Assembly: GCA_015832175.1 (NCBI GenBank)
Contig: WJXW01000005.1
Coordinates: forward strand, 2,294,001-2,358,000
Reading direction: 5' to 3'
Length of the DNA stretch: 64,000 bases
DNA from: Paraphaeosphaeria minitans
Lineage: Eukaryota > Ascomycota > Dothideomycetes > Pleosporales > Didymosphaeriaceae
Part shown: in pieces, positions 9,867-22,985 of the stretch
Layout of the letters: every line of letters begins with the position of its first letter
How positions within the stretch are numbered: the first letter of the stretch is position 1
Notes under the pieces: generated by a model
What the model was told of the DNA's origin: nothing
Databases searched by the model: none
Seen by the model: only the letters and a program-made list of their open reading frames with translations
Translations under genes and position numbers: made by a program

Positions 9867-12800
9867 GCTGATGTTCGGGGGCAGCTCAACTAAATTTATA
9901 TTCACGAGGAGACGGACGCAAAACAGACGGATTGTCGTGACAAAGAAGAATTGCAGGATATGTTGGGGCGACGAACGAAACGGACACACCAGTGGGAGCT
10001 ATGGTACCTACCGTAGGCTACTGCGCATCGTCCCAGTCTTAAATAATCCACAAGCCGGCGCATTTTGGAGTGTGGGGGTCGAGCTGATGGTGCGGTCAAA
10101 GGAACGCTAGGGGTCTAGGGGTCGGGAGCAAAGCAAGGTGCACAGAATTGTCCCCGTGGAGGACAAGCTCGCTGCCACAACCAAAGGGGCGGTGACTCTG
10201 GAGGCGCAACACCCATGTCAGGCACGGCTGTTTGCGCCCTGGCCAACAAGTCCAAGACCAGCCAATCGCTGTGACGTGCAGGACAGGCTACACTGGTTTG
10301 ATTCTGCCATCACGTTGCGGTCACAGCTGGCAGGGTAGGTAGGTACATGACGGATCTTGGCCTGAGGTGTTGGGTAGGGTGGTATGCCTTGTGACGATCT
10401 CCTGCACGCTCACCCAGGTTGCTCATAGGCCGTTCATCGCCACCGTCTCGCCCGTCCGGAGGGTTGGCGGGGCTCAAGGAGCGTTGCAGCGCGTGCTCGG
10501 GGTTGTTAGTGTGGGGGTGGGGTGAAGTCGCAGACGGCGAATTGTTCAGATACCTACCAAGCGTCGGAGCTCTCGCCGTCATTTGACATGGCACGGTTTC
10601 CGGTCGTGGTCCCAGTGGACCGAGGTCGTTGACCTCGGAGGACATCAGGCATGCATACAGCTGCTCGAGGAGCCGCAAGAGGATGCAAGACGTGGCATTG
10701 TGGCATTGTGGCAGACAGCGGCTGAGGCTGCCACCTCAGCAACCTCTTCGTCACTAGATCACGCGGCATCAGCGCAGAAGCAGTCATCACACTTGTTTCC
10801 GAATCAGTGCAAGAGCCCCGAGGTACCATATGTGGACGAGACCTGCTTTGGCTTCCTCTCCTTGCGCCCTCGCGAGCAATCGACCCGGAGGCCGTGGCCC
10901 TCCCTCTCCCCCCACGTTCTACCTATTGCTGGCTCCGGTGGCGGACCCCAGGCCGTGGCTACTACGCCGCACTAGTTAGCCTACCTGCCGCAATTGCACC
11001 GAGGTCTTCTCAACATTGCATGGTGTTGGATGTGCCAATTTCCATGTTCGCCCCCCAAGCCTCCGGATCTCAGCCTCGTACCGTACCTATCGGAGCTGTG
11101 CAGTTGAGCCTGCGATGACTCGGGCATAAAACACCCGTGAGCCAACACTCCCAGTGCGGATGATCCGGCACTCAGTGCAAGCTCACGACCCGGAGACGTG
11201 GAAAAGCGTCAGCCTCTCGTTGCTTTTGTTGCCGCATCCAGGCTGCATGCCACCAAGGGGCCGTTTGTTGCCGACAAACATGTCTGCTTCCCCCACGCCA
11301 ACGTCTGCGGCAGCATGCCATCAGGACACCGAACGAGTTGTTCCCGCTGCACATCAGACACCGTCACAGTACAGGCATTCCCTGCTTCTTGGGGACTTGC
11401 CATCAGCTCCTTTGAGAAATTTCGCGACGCCATCTCAGGTATCCGACGGGGATGGAGCGCGGCTGGTCCCACTACCGTACCGGTATGGCACGAGGCGAAT
11501 TTTTTTTCTTGCAGCTCGAGCTGGCTTCATGCGCATCTCTCGTAATGGGATCCAGGGTCTGCGTGGTGGCTACAGCTGCACATGTGTGGTATGCACATGT
11601 ACACATTGTTTTGCGCAGTGGGCGCAATAGCACAGCCTTCGCGAAAAGCGAGGCCTGCAACATCAGATGCGCTATTACCCCACAAATTGCCGATCCAGGA
11701 GAGGCTCCCCCGCTTTCAGACCACGTTCAGGTTCAGGTGTGACATGGTTCTGTGCCGCTCCCGATGGCCTTCTTGGGGCTTCTGACTTGCATGAGCCTGA
11801 CGCCCAGTCGTCCCCGCGATCGTGCGCCTTCCGCTCTCCTGCATGCAAAAGGCGCTGTGTGCGATGCTTCGCGCCCTCTTCCCTCTTCTGACCCGAGGAA
11901 TACGGACGCGATGGCAAGAAACAACACAAGCCCAGAGAGCAGCGGCGACAAGGATCGATGCGCGATGCCATGTGATGCCTCCGCTGGCAGTGCTGGCGTT
12001 TAGTCAATGCCAGGGGCGACATGCGGGAAAGTGGATTTCAATGAATGGCTCGACATTACCGAAGAGACCACTTGTTCCGGCATCGTATCCTCGGACCTCA
12101 GCCAACTCTCGATTCCAACAATAGACCATTCAACACACATGACTGTACGACTGCACTCTCATGCATTCGCTAGCATCCACTAGGTACGATTCTTTGCTCG
12201 AGGCAATGACGACCGAGCCGTCACATGAAGAACTCCATGAGGGCTTGCAAAAGCGAACACTTGAGGGGAGAGTGGAGACTTCATAGTTTCTGGATAGTGT
12301 CCAGACCTTTCGCGCATCGGTTAGACTAAACCTTGTGTAGTTCGTCGATTGTAACCTTGCCATGTTCATGGTGACGAAGTCGAGTTGCCAAGTTTCGACT
12401 TCCTGGTCTATCCGATTCAGCTCGTGGACGACATCTGGTCACCTTCGTTCGGCGCCCTACGCGCCCATGGCATCAGGTTGCGCTCATGTAGATTCCCAAG
12501 CCTATACATCATCCTTGTGAGTGGTGGCAATGCGGGGTCAAGTCGCCATACAGGAACTGACAAAAGCCCAACCTTCACCGTTGACCAACGCAGCTCACTG
12601 CCGATCCTGTCGGGAACCTCGCCTTTCTTTGATCGTGCGCAAGGCTTGCACAGACTGTAGTCTCGTCACGAGCCGCATGCCACTCCAGCGATTCTGATAG
12701 CAGTGTGCGTCGGATCGATCGGGTTTACGCGCAACCGTCGCTATCTGACTGCGTGGGATGAAGGGTCATGGCCAGGGGTCTCGAATCTGCACGCTCAACG

Positions 12801-15800
12801 GTCCCACCGACGATCTCACTTCGGTTGGGGTTCCGAACGAAATTTCTTGCTGAACGTAGTAAAATGGGAGCGGCAATGCTCGGCAACCCCCACCATATCG
12901 TACGAAAGCGCGATCTGACCAGGCCTCCGCACGCATACCACGTTGTGTGGCTCATAGGAGGAACTTTGATGGCAAAAGTTGCCACACTCCACGAAAAGCC
13001 AGCCACAGACCGGCTTCGATTCCGGACAACATCGCGAAAAACATACGCACAATAACAGGGCGCGCAGGCACCCTTCAAAATGGAACATCTTGGACTGAAG
13101 ACTCTCGCCATAGGATCTATAATATGTGAAGCCTCGGCAGACCCCAGAAATTCTTTTCCTGACATATACGAGTGCTACAGGGTGTATGACGCGCAGCACA
13201 AGAGCTTGTGAGGCACAGCCCTGTCGTGTTATACGGCATTCCAGATTGGGTAAGACTGTGGATGAGATCCAATATGAAGAGCAGCTCCCAAGTGGGTCTT
13301 GTGCTGCAAATGCTTGCAATGCCCCGCATCCTCTCGAACTCGGATCCAAAGCCGCAAGTTGCTCGAGGAAACAAGAGATCATACGACAGTGCAACACTCC
13401 TCGGCCGGGAGGGCATGGCGTCGTCTACTTGTGCAAGGAAATGAGGGATTTAATACACATGACGAAGGCAAATCGATTCATCGATGCGGAGTAGTGGATA
13501 AATGGTACACCTCCGCTTTTCCTGCTGACTACTCAACGGCCATACATGCTACATGCAATGGTGATGGGTATGCATGCGTTGCAGCGTCAAGTATCAGGAG
13601 ATCAAATGAGGCACTAACGTACCGACTGCAGAGAGGAGATTCTCGGCATTCAAAGATCAAACGGGCTTCAACAATCAGTCCGGCCAAATGAAGCAGAATG
13701 CTCGGACGCGTCGTGGGCCGTGTTTCGGAAATCTGGGCGAGGCTACACCAGATGTATGCTAACACCAAGCGACTCTACCTAGCTCCGCTGTGGGCCTCTC
13801 CACGTCCGCAAAAAAACGCAAAGGAGTTCAGCGCCGGAGACCCCCCAGAACCCCCACGCTACGACGCCATCCTCCGCCCGAACTGAAAATTGCAACGAAG
13901 CAATCGGCCGAGGTTCTCAAGGCCGTACTCTGCTCGCGCAGTTGCGGGATTGAAGGAGCAGGTCGCTACGGTCGCAGTCCGCTCGCACCAACACTGCCTC
14001 CCCAATCCTCATTGGACTTTGTACATGCTTGAGTCAGGTACTGGCACAGTCTTCTTGCTACAACTGTCAGCGCCTTTCACAATTGTACACCCTCACGATT
14101 CACCGAGATGGGAGCCAACCCGATCGAATCGGCCCGTGCGCGATTCATGCCATGCCCAAACCGCCATTGTTCTCGAGCGCGGAACCGGGATCGTTGCGGT
14201 ACCGCATCGATGCTTCCGCTGGTCAATGCAACATCTTTGTTCGCAAAGCGTGGGGTACAACGCTTCGAAGTTATCGACAAAATGGGAATGCCTTCACGAG
14301 TCAAACTTCGGTCGTCGACGGGCCGTCAGCCAACCGCGTCCTTTAGTTTCCGCCCTGCTCAGCTGAGCCACCTTTCGATCGTGTGAGGAGTATCCCCTGC
14401 GCATCTCCGGAACCGCGGTCAATTGGGGCTCTGGCTATTGTGGCACGTAAATGTACGTGAGATTCTGGGACGCGCGGACGATGTGGTACTACGATGCACG
14501 ACGATAACTAGGCCTGGTCCAGCTGCATCGCGGACATTCCCTTCGGGCTGATGATATACCGCGACAAGAGCGCCGCAACTTTGAATGCCAATACTGAGCC
14601 GATTTGCGAGAAGCGGAAAAGTAATCTAGTGCCAACGACATGGTCGCACTGCTCACAGATTTTGCCCATTTGATTTCCTTGCGTAGGGATTCAGTCCTCG
14701 TCAGCGCATCCGCTTCTGTAAGATGCATGCTACACTCGACTGCGGGCAATACTTTTGTTACTTTTTGGCCATACGATCGGGGTTTTGTACCTAGCATGTA
14801 CCTCGAACGCGTGTTTCCGTCCGAATCAGCGTCATCATCATCGTCATCATCATTCGTCACGCCGTCTACTCAATCTTTGCTTACCATAGCCACAGTAATC
14901 ACTCCGTTATGCTTCTCCTTCGGCCTTGATGACCACCTTCCGAGGCACAGGTACCAAGGAAAAAACAAAAGCAACCCTCGTCACGAGCGAAGTCGGTCAC
15001 CAGCCCATGCACCAATCTCGCGACGCACAACGGGTGGCTTCGGCAGGCTTTTGCGATTCTCAAACGTGGTCTCCGGTTCGAAGCCTTCCCGGGAAGTGCC
15101 AGTCTCCATGCTTGCTTTTTGCGCTCCTGCTCGCGCCTCACTTCGTCGTTGGCGCGCGCCGCTTTGCATCGCTTCCTGTCGTACCTACCTACCGCCCTGG
15201 CAAGCCCGTGCCAGCCCATTTACTCGGGTCGAACTTCTTTGTATCTCATGTTTTGCTTTTTGCAGGCGGTGCCTACTTAGGTTGCCTGGTGACTGCTGGC
15301 TTGGGAGGCGTCGCTGGCGGTGCAATCGGGGCGTAGGCCACGAGGTCGGCGTGCGTAGGGAGGGTGGTTTGATGTGGGACCGTAGATGGCTTTGTGAGTG
15401 GCTGTTCGATGCTGCGTCAGGCTTACGCACACCGGACGCGGTATCTTGCGGTGAGGACCCTGCCAGCATAGCTGCTTCACCACACGTCCTCGCGTGGCGT
15501 GGTGGAAGTGTAACTGTCAGGAGGCTCAGATAGGTACGAGTGGGGGCGTCTACACACCCCACGCGATGCAGGTGGTAGGGATGTTGGAGATCATACGTGC
15601 GAGCTTGAAGACGACTCGGTAAGCGAGCCCAGAAGGCTGGGCTCGGAGCTCGCCGTTTTCTCTGGACCGAGGTTCAGAGGTCCTCCGGGCAAATCGCTCC
15701 GACCGATTGGAGAGTATCTTTCCTTGGTCGTTTTGATCGGTAAGGGAAAGATCCGGTGAGCATCGCAGGAGATCCTCTCCCCATGAAGTCAACCTCGGGA

Positions 15801-16177
15801 TCCGTTGATGTGCAGATCTTAGATGTTCGTGGGTTCCCTAGCTCGCCGGCGCTGGGACTGCTCTTGGTGGGCATGTCCAATGCCAAAGTGGGTTCAAAAG
15901 GTTGATGGGATGTGTTGCCCGAAGAAATGCCAGATTGAGAAGATTGTTACCTTGAGAGGATATGTCTATGCTAACTATTGGGTGTCCAAAACTAGGGGGA
16001 ACCAAGACTTCTGTGAAGAGACAGTGTCGGGGTATAGGACGTCCAATCGCCTTATGGTGTGAAAGAAGAAAAAAAGGAATAGCAAGTAAAAGATAAATAA
16101 ATGATGTGATGAAGTGGCGCAGTAGTGCCATGATATCATCCAAATTCCCAATAATTTGAAAATCCAAAATCCGAGAC
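9867..16177. other. 6.3-kb gene-poor block
   Basis: Short overlapping open frames on all six frames, no splice-joined domain and no motif recognised. The longest frame (plus strand, 14640-15533, about 297 codons) is Arg/Ser-rich without a known domain and is not called. Copies of the GGTAGGTA/TACCTACC motif occur at about 10334 and 15180. No inverted repeats, transposase or reverse transcriptase signature was seen. Confidence 0.4.
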
Positions 16178-16450
16178 TCAAATCGGCCTGCTGACCAAGA
16201 CTGGCCCTGGATCAGTACGGTGCGAGATCCAGCATCTCGCTGTCATAGTTGAAGTCGTCGATATCCCCCTCGTTTGGATCATCGCCCTCGCCGTGCCAGC
16301 TTCATTGTCGTCGGCGCCCAACCGGTAATTGGTTACATTCTCGCCCTCGGGATCCTCCGGGGTGTCAACTTTCCAGATAAGACCACTGTCGTCCTCAGAA
16401 CCGTCATCGTCGGGGATTCCATCATCAGAATAGAGGGAGTTGCCAACCAT
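16178..16450 (-). other. Acidic coding-like stretch downstream of 2EXR-like gene
   Basis: On the minus strand, just after the stop of the gene at 16494-17434, an acidic frame (SLYSDDGIPDDDGSEDDSG) runs to about 16300. It continues only after a one-base frame change as EGDDPNEGDIDDFNYDSEML, ending in TGA near 16215. The composition suggests a real acidic C-terminal tail, either an extra exon of the neighbouring gene or a frameshifted remnant of it. No clear intron joins them. Confidence 0.35.
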
Positions 16451-16493
16451 GCTCTCGTCGTCGGTAGACTCCCATGATATCCATGACTACTAC

Positions 16494-17434
16494 CTACATG
16501 GCGTAATCCTCGATGGGGTTGTCATGCCACACAAGCTCCATCATTCCACCCTCCCGCTTATCAACCTTCTTTTGCTTCCCATCTTCCAGACGGTTCCGCT
16601 CGCGATGCACAAAGCCCTTGCTCCGTGCTCGGGACGGCTCGACGAAGACAGCGTTAACACGGTTCCTGTTGAGGTGCAAGCGTCGCAAGCCCGGGAACGC
16701 ACTGCGAAGCGCGACCCCATACTCCAGATAGAAATCAAAGTTCGCATCGTCGACAGCGACATCCCGGATGGCATGCCTGTGGGCCGGAGTCAGCGCGGGA
16801 GCCCACGTCCTGATCAGCACACCCTCGTCGTTCCAGTTGCAGAAGAAGAAGATGGAGTCCGAGTAGGCCAAAGTCCCGACCTCGTGATAGATCTGCCTGC
16901 ACACTTCAGGGAGATGGAAGGCAGATGGGAGGCGGGGCTTGTCTTCTGCGCGGGTGCTGAGCCAGCGAAGGGGGTTGTCCTTGCCCACGATGCCCACGGT
17001 GTGTCCTTTGCAGACCAAGACATCCGGGCGCTTTTCGTCGTCGTGCAGATTGACAATGTTGCCGGCCGTTGCGAAGCGCCAGATCTTATTGCGCAGTTCT
17101 CCTGGCAAGCGAAGGAGGGGAGACTCCGTAGTGTTGCGCTTGGAACTGTGGTCTTGTTAGCCGTGGTGCTCGGTTCGTGGACTTGTCAGGGCTGCTTTTT
17201 GGTGACGTACACCTCGATTGTCCACACCGGCGTGTTTCTCATGTTAAGCAAGCCGTTTTTCAACTTCTTGACCGCGTATATGCTCTGGATTCTCGCAAGC
17301 GCCAATTCGGTAGCAAAAGGCTTCAAGGCCCTCACACCTTTGAGGACCTTGCGTTGCTTGAAGATTATTCTTTTGAACATCAAGACATTGGGAGATGTGT
17401 ATATTTTCTGAGTGGCCTTCTTACGGACGGCCAT
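16494..17434 (-). CDS. LPAEIR-type (2EXR/DUF7730-like) protein, copy A
   Basis: The model joins 17434-17211 and 17145-16494 (291 aa). The 65-bp intron (GTACGT donor, GCTAAC branch, ACCACAG acceptor) is in phase 2 and restores the family junction: LKNGLLNMRNTPVWTIEV before it and SKRNTTESPLLRLPGELR after it. The motif LLRLPGELRNKIWRFA with a following EVCRQIYHEVG segment is shared with three neighbours (18.0-18.9, 25.1-26.1 and about 26.6-27.0 kb) and matches the large fungal F-box-like/2EXR group of unknown function. The C-terminus is basic (RERNRLEDGKQKKVDKREGG). An acidic coding-like stretch continues just downstream in other frames, so the 3' end may be incomplete or frameshifted. Confidence 0.65.
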
Positions 17435-17995
17435 GATCCCAAGTAGCGGCTGTGGATATTGGGCAATGGGAGTTACTGTGAATATATTGTACGTTTTTGG
17501 AGGTGGAGGTGGGAAGAATAGTTATGGTGAACGCCGGGATACGTATTTATCGCCTACCCCACCCTATAGTGAGGGAGGCTGAAGAAAAGGGTCTGGATGC
17601 TTTTCATGGTCGAAGTGAGATCTCACAGCCTAATAAGAACGCTGCCTAACTACTGTAAGATACAGGTGATCACGTCTGTAGCGTTTAGATAGTGAGAGAA
17701 GGCGAATAGCGAGTTCCGAACGGACGAGTTGTACGATTGTTTACTTTAAATATTTCTAGGACGATACAAATGAAGTCCTTCGTCAAGAGTAGAGAATCGC
17801 CGTGCTATCGGGATAGGAGTGTATACACGCAATCGACCAAACACGGTATATAAAGCTAAAGATAACCATGGGCCGATATCACTGACGCTTTCGATGCTTT
17901 CGAGCTCCAAGCAACCTTCATGCTGTTCCTTTTCGTACTGTTATCCCTGATCGTAGTCGCCGCGCTCCCTCGAGTCTCGATCAAATGGAATCCTT
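17435..17995. other. Spacer between 2EXR-like copies A and B
   Basis: AT-richer than the flanking genes, no gene seen. It is the presumed promoter of copy A, since both neighbours are transcribed leftward. Confidence 0.4.
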
Positions 17996-18854
17996 CTAGG
18001 AATCCGACCAAGCTTTCCAGACACCATCTTCATCCGCACATATATAGCGCTCGTAACTTTCCGGTCCGTACACGTGGACACGCTGCAGCGTCTGAAACAT
18101 CAGGCGGAGACCTTGGAGATCCAATGCCGGGTAATGGCGACTCAAGCAAGCCTTGCAGACTGCCATGTCGCTGATGGAGTTCCTACGTGCGGGCGCCAAT
18201 CGCGTGGCCCAGGCCCAGACATCTGCCAGGGTGTGAGAATTGAAGAAGATGATTATGCCTTGGTACGCTATAGGGGCGGTGTCGAAGTAGATCGCGCGAC
18301 ATACGTGAGGGGGCCGTAACGCTGCTGGGACCTCTCCCGTCCCTCGAAACGAACCTCCCCTTGCCAGCAGCTTGGATGGGCCGATACAGTACACCGAACC
18401 CCCATCGCAGGTTGTTTGTGACCACCACATGCTCACATTGATATAGGTTCCTGCCAAGACGTACTGCCATATCATCATCCTGATCTCGGCAGGCAGGCGG
18501 ATTAGGGCAGATTCTCGAGCATTTCGGTCGACGCTGAAGAATTTAGCTACCGAGGACAGCATAATTCCCGCTTACTCACGCCTCAACTAGCCACGGAGGC
18601 GTTTTCCCTAAGCTGACGAGGCCGTTTGCCAATTTGACGACTTCCCAAGTCTGCGTTTCTGCCCCATTCGAGGCAATGGAGTCAGCCTCACATACTTCCC
18701 CGTCTCGCGCAGTCCGTGTTGCAGATGTCGACGATGATGTCCTCGGAATGTCTGGTAAGGCTTTGCGACGTACAACAAACTTGCGTACGCAAGCTGGCAC
18801 AGCGGTTGAGACCACCGACTTAATTCCCTCGCTTACGGCAATCAGGAACTTCAT
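17996..18854 (-). CDS. LPAEIR-type (2EXR/DUF7730-like) protein, copy B
   Basis: The model joins 18854-18580 and 18533-17996 (270 aa). The 46-bp intron (GTGAGT...TTCAG) is in phase 2, at the same place as in copies A and D. Before it the protein reads LANGLVSLGKTPPWLVEA, after it VDRNARESALIRLPAEIR and a WQYVLAGTYINV strand. The ends differ from copy A: the N-terminus is MKFLIAVSEGIKSVVS and a Ser/Thr-rich spacer precedes the shared motif, while the C-terminus lacks the acidic tail. The gene looks intact. Function is unknown; the family is often lineage-expanded in Dothideomycetes. Confidence 0.65.
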
Positions 18855-19300
18855 TAGAATAATGGCTGGTTGTTGTTTGCTGTAGAACGCGGGACACTTC
18901 TAGGTTGGACGTTATTCCTTGGGGTATATACAAAGATGAGGAAGTACCGTGAAGGAAATCTGGACAGCGGGGACATGGAAGACCGGTGTTCGCCCCTGAT
19001 AGTTTTGTCAACCTAGCGGAGAGATCATGTGAGAAAAGGACACGGCAAGTGTGTTCAATATCGAAAGAGGGGTGTGGTTGAAACAGAATTCAAACGACTT
19101 CACATCTGACTACCCAGTTACAACCTAGTGAGATCTTATTGATGCTTCGGTTCATATCTGCTAGAATCTTGAGCAGCACCATACTACCTACCACATACCA
19201 ATATCCAAGATCTCAGCGGCGTATGCATCTCCGCTGGGATTCAACTGGATCATAGGCCGCCTGCAAACAAGACTAGAATCCAGATACTCTAACAGCTAAC
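18855..19300. other. Intergenic spacer
   Basis: No gene recognised. It separates copy B from the end of the CorA-like pseudogene. Confidence 0.4.
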
Positions 19301-22300
19301 TTAGCGGGCAGAGCAAGGCACATGAATCTGAACATATGCATTCTGCTCATTACTGCGGTTTATGCCTTTACCACCATCCTGCTCTGGATCTTCGCCAGCC
19401 TTTTGCCTTCGCTCTTCCCTCAACGTTTTGCGCACTTTGAGCTTTTCCTTGTGCTTTCTGACAGCCGCGCGGATACGCTCTTGCGGATTGAAAGAAATTT
19501 CATCGCACACTTGCACCAAGACTGTGCTTACAAATATTGTATCCAGCAGTAGAAGTAGTACAGTTATGACAGCCGTGTATCCTCTATCCATTCTGCGCAA
19601 CCAAAGCAATACGATAAGGACTTATTATGGCAGCAAATGTAGCCGTCATCAAGATGAGAGGCACGAAAAGGGACATCATCCCTTTCCCGTGCTTCGTGAA
19701 TGCAGTTTACAGGATGAAACCCAACCAAAGCAGGAACTTATGTGTTGGTATGCGGGCTCTGTGCTGTAGCTTCATGTCCTCGCGAGTTTGGGAAAATACG
19801 AGTTCTTTGTACTCGATGAGACGTGAGCTTCTGATGCCGAGTCACAAGGCATAAGCCACAACCACGAACCCGATCGCCACAAGCGCAACTCGGTACAGTG
19901 AAAACCCTCCTTTTAGTTCATTAATCTGCATGCTAAACAGGCTTGCCACTAAAGACAAGGGAATGAACACAAAAGTGAGCTCGGTGAGTTTCGAGACGCT
20001 CTCGGCCTCCGCAATACTTTTCCGAGTGTGGATTATTTGCAGTTCCGCGAGCAGAGAGTGCGAGGATTTGTCAATCGGATCCATACAGCTGCGTAACGCT
20101 AGGTGTGTGTCCTCCGCAATCTTCTCGGAAGGAAGCACTGTGTGGAAAGCAGACGTCTCACGACCATTCATGAAATGGACGAACGAACGCAAACTCTTGT
20201 CCAGTTCGTCGAGATTGGAGCTAAGCCGATGCAACAACTCTCTCCAGAAGGCCACGCGCCGTTGTATCAGATCTTCATCCAAGGTGTCCTCGCGGATGCG
20301 TTGCAGCGAGACTCTGATGATGTTGACGAGGCTGTCGGAATCGTCGTGAATGGCCAGCAGAAGAGCACGGAAAGGATCATCTCGGTCCTCCTTCCTTTTG
20401 ACGGGGACTTGCAGGAAATGTTCAAATTCTTCCAGAGTTGATGTTGGTATCTGCAAGCTTTCTATGTACGCATGTATGTGTTTCGTGACAAACGTAGCAT
20501 CGTCGCGAGCAGACGATGACGACCTAGATGTAACCAGAACGTATGGCACAAAGGGCACATGTTCTTTCGCAGTGACTGGTTCGTGATCTGTCTTTTGTGA
20601 CAACAATGACAATGATGTACGCGGAGACCCGGGTGCCGGCACTGGTGAAGTTGGAAATGGTCCGATCATTGGTGGTAGTACGTTTGATGGTAGGGCAGAT
20701 GACTGGGACACAAGAGGCTCGATGTCGAAAGACCGAAACTGATGTCTACTAGTGCTATTACGTGGTGAGGTAGAGCTAATGTCAACCGCATCGGATTGAG
20801 CTTGTTCCATCTCTGCTTTTGTAGTCCTCCTTAAAGCAGTTGATGTGAAGGCCGCGTCTTTTGGATCGAGATCGATGCCACTAGTTTGTGGTAAACTACG
20901 TTCAATAGTATCTGTACCTGTGTGTGCCACTCTTGTCATTAGCAATGGGACTTTGAGATGATTTTAGACAACAGTAAATGATAAAGCTTTGACGTGAAGT
21001 TTTTTCCCACGATCTAACATTTCGAAAAGAGTTATTGGATTCACTTACGAGGAGGCGGAAGTGTTGTTGACGGTGAAGGATCCCCGAAGTGTATGCCTAA
21101 CGAAGACTCTTCACACCAAGCAAACACTTGCTGGGGTTGACGATTTCGTGAAGCGTGTACGCGTTGCCGTACGTAAGGGCCTTCTTCCTTAATGATCCAT
21201 TGATTACCTTTAGGGATAATTTTTTCTTGCCAGATGTTGATCGTTTTCCTTTTGGTTTCCCGTTTGATCCTAACAAGAGGCAGCGGATCTAGTAGAAAGA
21301 TGACTGTAGATGTCAGAGATCTTTCCTGCAATATTTCTGGTAACAAATACCAAATTTGCAACCATCGAAATGGTGACTCCATACTGTGGCCCTCTCTTCC
21401 CAACCCACTGGATACTTACCATATGTAGCATTTGAGTCTATGGCAACGCCGTCAGGCTCGGGACAGAGTTCGACATAGTGACGCCATACGTTTTTAGTCG
21501 TCATTAAAGGTCCTCTGTGCTTTTCGCAACCTTCCATGGGGCACTGAACGGTAAGATTGCTGTTCCAAATGAGATTTGCCCGCAGCCCTGGACTCAATAG
21601 GGAGAATGGTAGCACAGGTCGATACCAGGTCACAGAAGAGTATCCCTTTGCTGAAGATCGAGGGTTCCATGCTGACCCATTTTGTCGACGCTCGACTCTT
21701 GTTTTGTAACCTGAACGATCTAGGTGCTCCTCAAAGACGTGCGGCGGTATATCAAGTGTCGCCCCTAATAGATCCACCAGTGGAGGACTCAAGTCCTCTA
21801 CCAGTATGACTCGCTGCTCACAAGTCTTAGACACGGTTCGTAATGTGTCATAAAACTCTAGGTACGGTGGAGGTGAGGATCTTTCTGGCCAAGGCTCTAA
21901 TCTCCTGGGGCATTGATCCTGTTCACCTGGATGGGGTCGTATAAAACGATTTTAGAACTCCAATTGTGGCGTATCCGAGTAGTAGCCACGTTGTCAAAGC
22001 AGTGAAGGTAATTAGACAGCCGGTCAATGTTATGTCGGTAATTTTTTACTTCATCAGGGACGGAAAGCGGAGCAGTTACCTCTTGCTTTCTCCTCTTCCT
22101 GTTCTTGCTTATCGCATTCCCTATCACCCAGGTCAAAAAAGGATTGACTTTCTTTCGTGGTGGCAGAGAAGCTTCTTCTTGAAGCAAATTCTTGTTTTGG
22201 CGAGATGGTCCAGAAGGCAACGGTGCCTCTGTTAGATCAGATGGTGGATTTACGGAAGAAGCGCTGGAAGGTGACAGCGGCACCTGGGCGGCTTCATATG

Positions 22301-22457
22301 TGTAGTCATGAGCGATTCCATCCTTGTCTTCTATGTTCCCACCACTTTCTTGTTTTCCTCCATTTAATAATCTCCGACCTTCACCTTCAGGCGATACCCG
22401 CGGCTCATCCTCTGAGCCTTCCTCAGCACCGCCACTTGCGTCATCTTGTATGTCCAT
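19301..22457 (-). pseudogene. CorA-like Mg2+ transporter family gene, broken
   Basis: The reading frame can be followed from ATG 22457 (MDIQDDASGGAEEG) through introns 21289-21419 and 20951-21048, both with good splice sites and phase 1. Family-like segments are WSSKIVLYDPI, CEQRVILVEDLSPPLVDLLG, DIPPHVFEEHLDRSGY and, near the end, SVSKLTELTFVFIPLSLVAS, which precedes the first membrane helix of fungal CorA-like proteins. Four breaks are visible. A one-base frameshift near 21926 separates VLYDPIQ from EQDQCPRRLEPWPER. A TGA at 19842-19844 follows VVVAYAL although the same frame continues as LGIRSSRLIEYKELVFSQTR. A TAA lies at 19707-19709. A further shift near 19590 comes before a last hydrophobic segment (YTAVITVLLLLLDTIFVS) and a basic tail ending at 19301. 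TGA and TAA could each come from one C-to-T change. Copies of this family are usually single continuous proteins, so I call it a pseudogene. Confidence 0.7.
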
Positions 22458-22985
22458 TGAGGCGCAAATATGCAAGCATTCGATACAGTGTTGACAAAGA
22501 TGTGGAAGTTGAAAGTGGCCCAGAATGCTGAGGGTGTCGAGTGAGGCCGCGGCTGGTACGCTTGAGATATCATCTCGTACCTGAAGCGAGTAGATCGCGA
22601 TTGGCTACGTTCGCGGGTGACTTACTCGATCTGTATATTTTCTCCGGTTTTCTTGGGGGCAACAGTAGGTATCACAGCATGCCGTGGAAGTGATCAGTCC
22701 TCGTACACATGCTGAAATAAGTATCTACTGGCTATTCGCTATGCCCCGGCTTATTCCCAGCCCCCGCCTTTTGGCTCGGTTGATATCACCACGATGAATT
22801 TATTGCAAACCTTCAGCGTCATATCTAAAGCTTCAAACAATTTTCTAATAAGAATTTCGACATTCATCGCTCCAATGGCGAAGTTTGCGTTATTTTTGCC
22901 GCGTATGAATAGCCAGCCGTAGGTTATATATTCGCTGACCGAAAGTAAAGAATCCACCACATCTATTGGGTATCATCATGTCCTG
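22458..22985. other. Divergent spacer between CorA-like and Fig1-like genes
   Basis: Presumed shared upstream region. A 69-codon open frame on the minus strand (22751-22960) has no motif I know. Confidence 0.4.

Noticed and set aside
15060..15100. GGTTCGAAGCC, similar to a tRNA B box
   Set aside because: No A box at the right distance and no pairing acceptor stem around it.
14640..15533. 297-codon plus-strand frame
   Set aside because: Arg/Ser-rich without domains, overlapped by other open frames of similar quality, and it spans a TACCTACC motif typical of spacers here.
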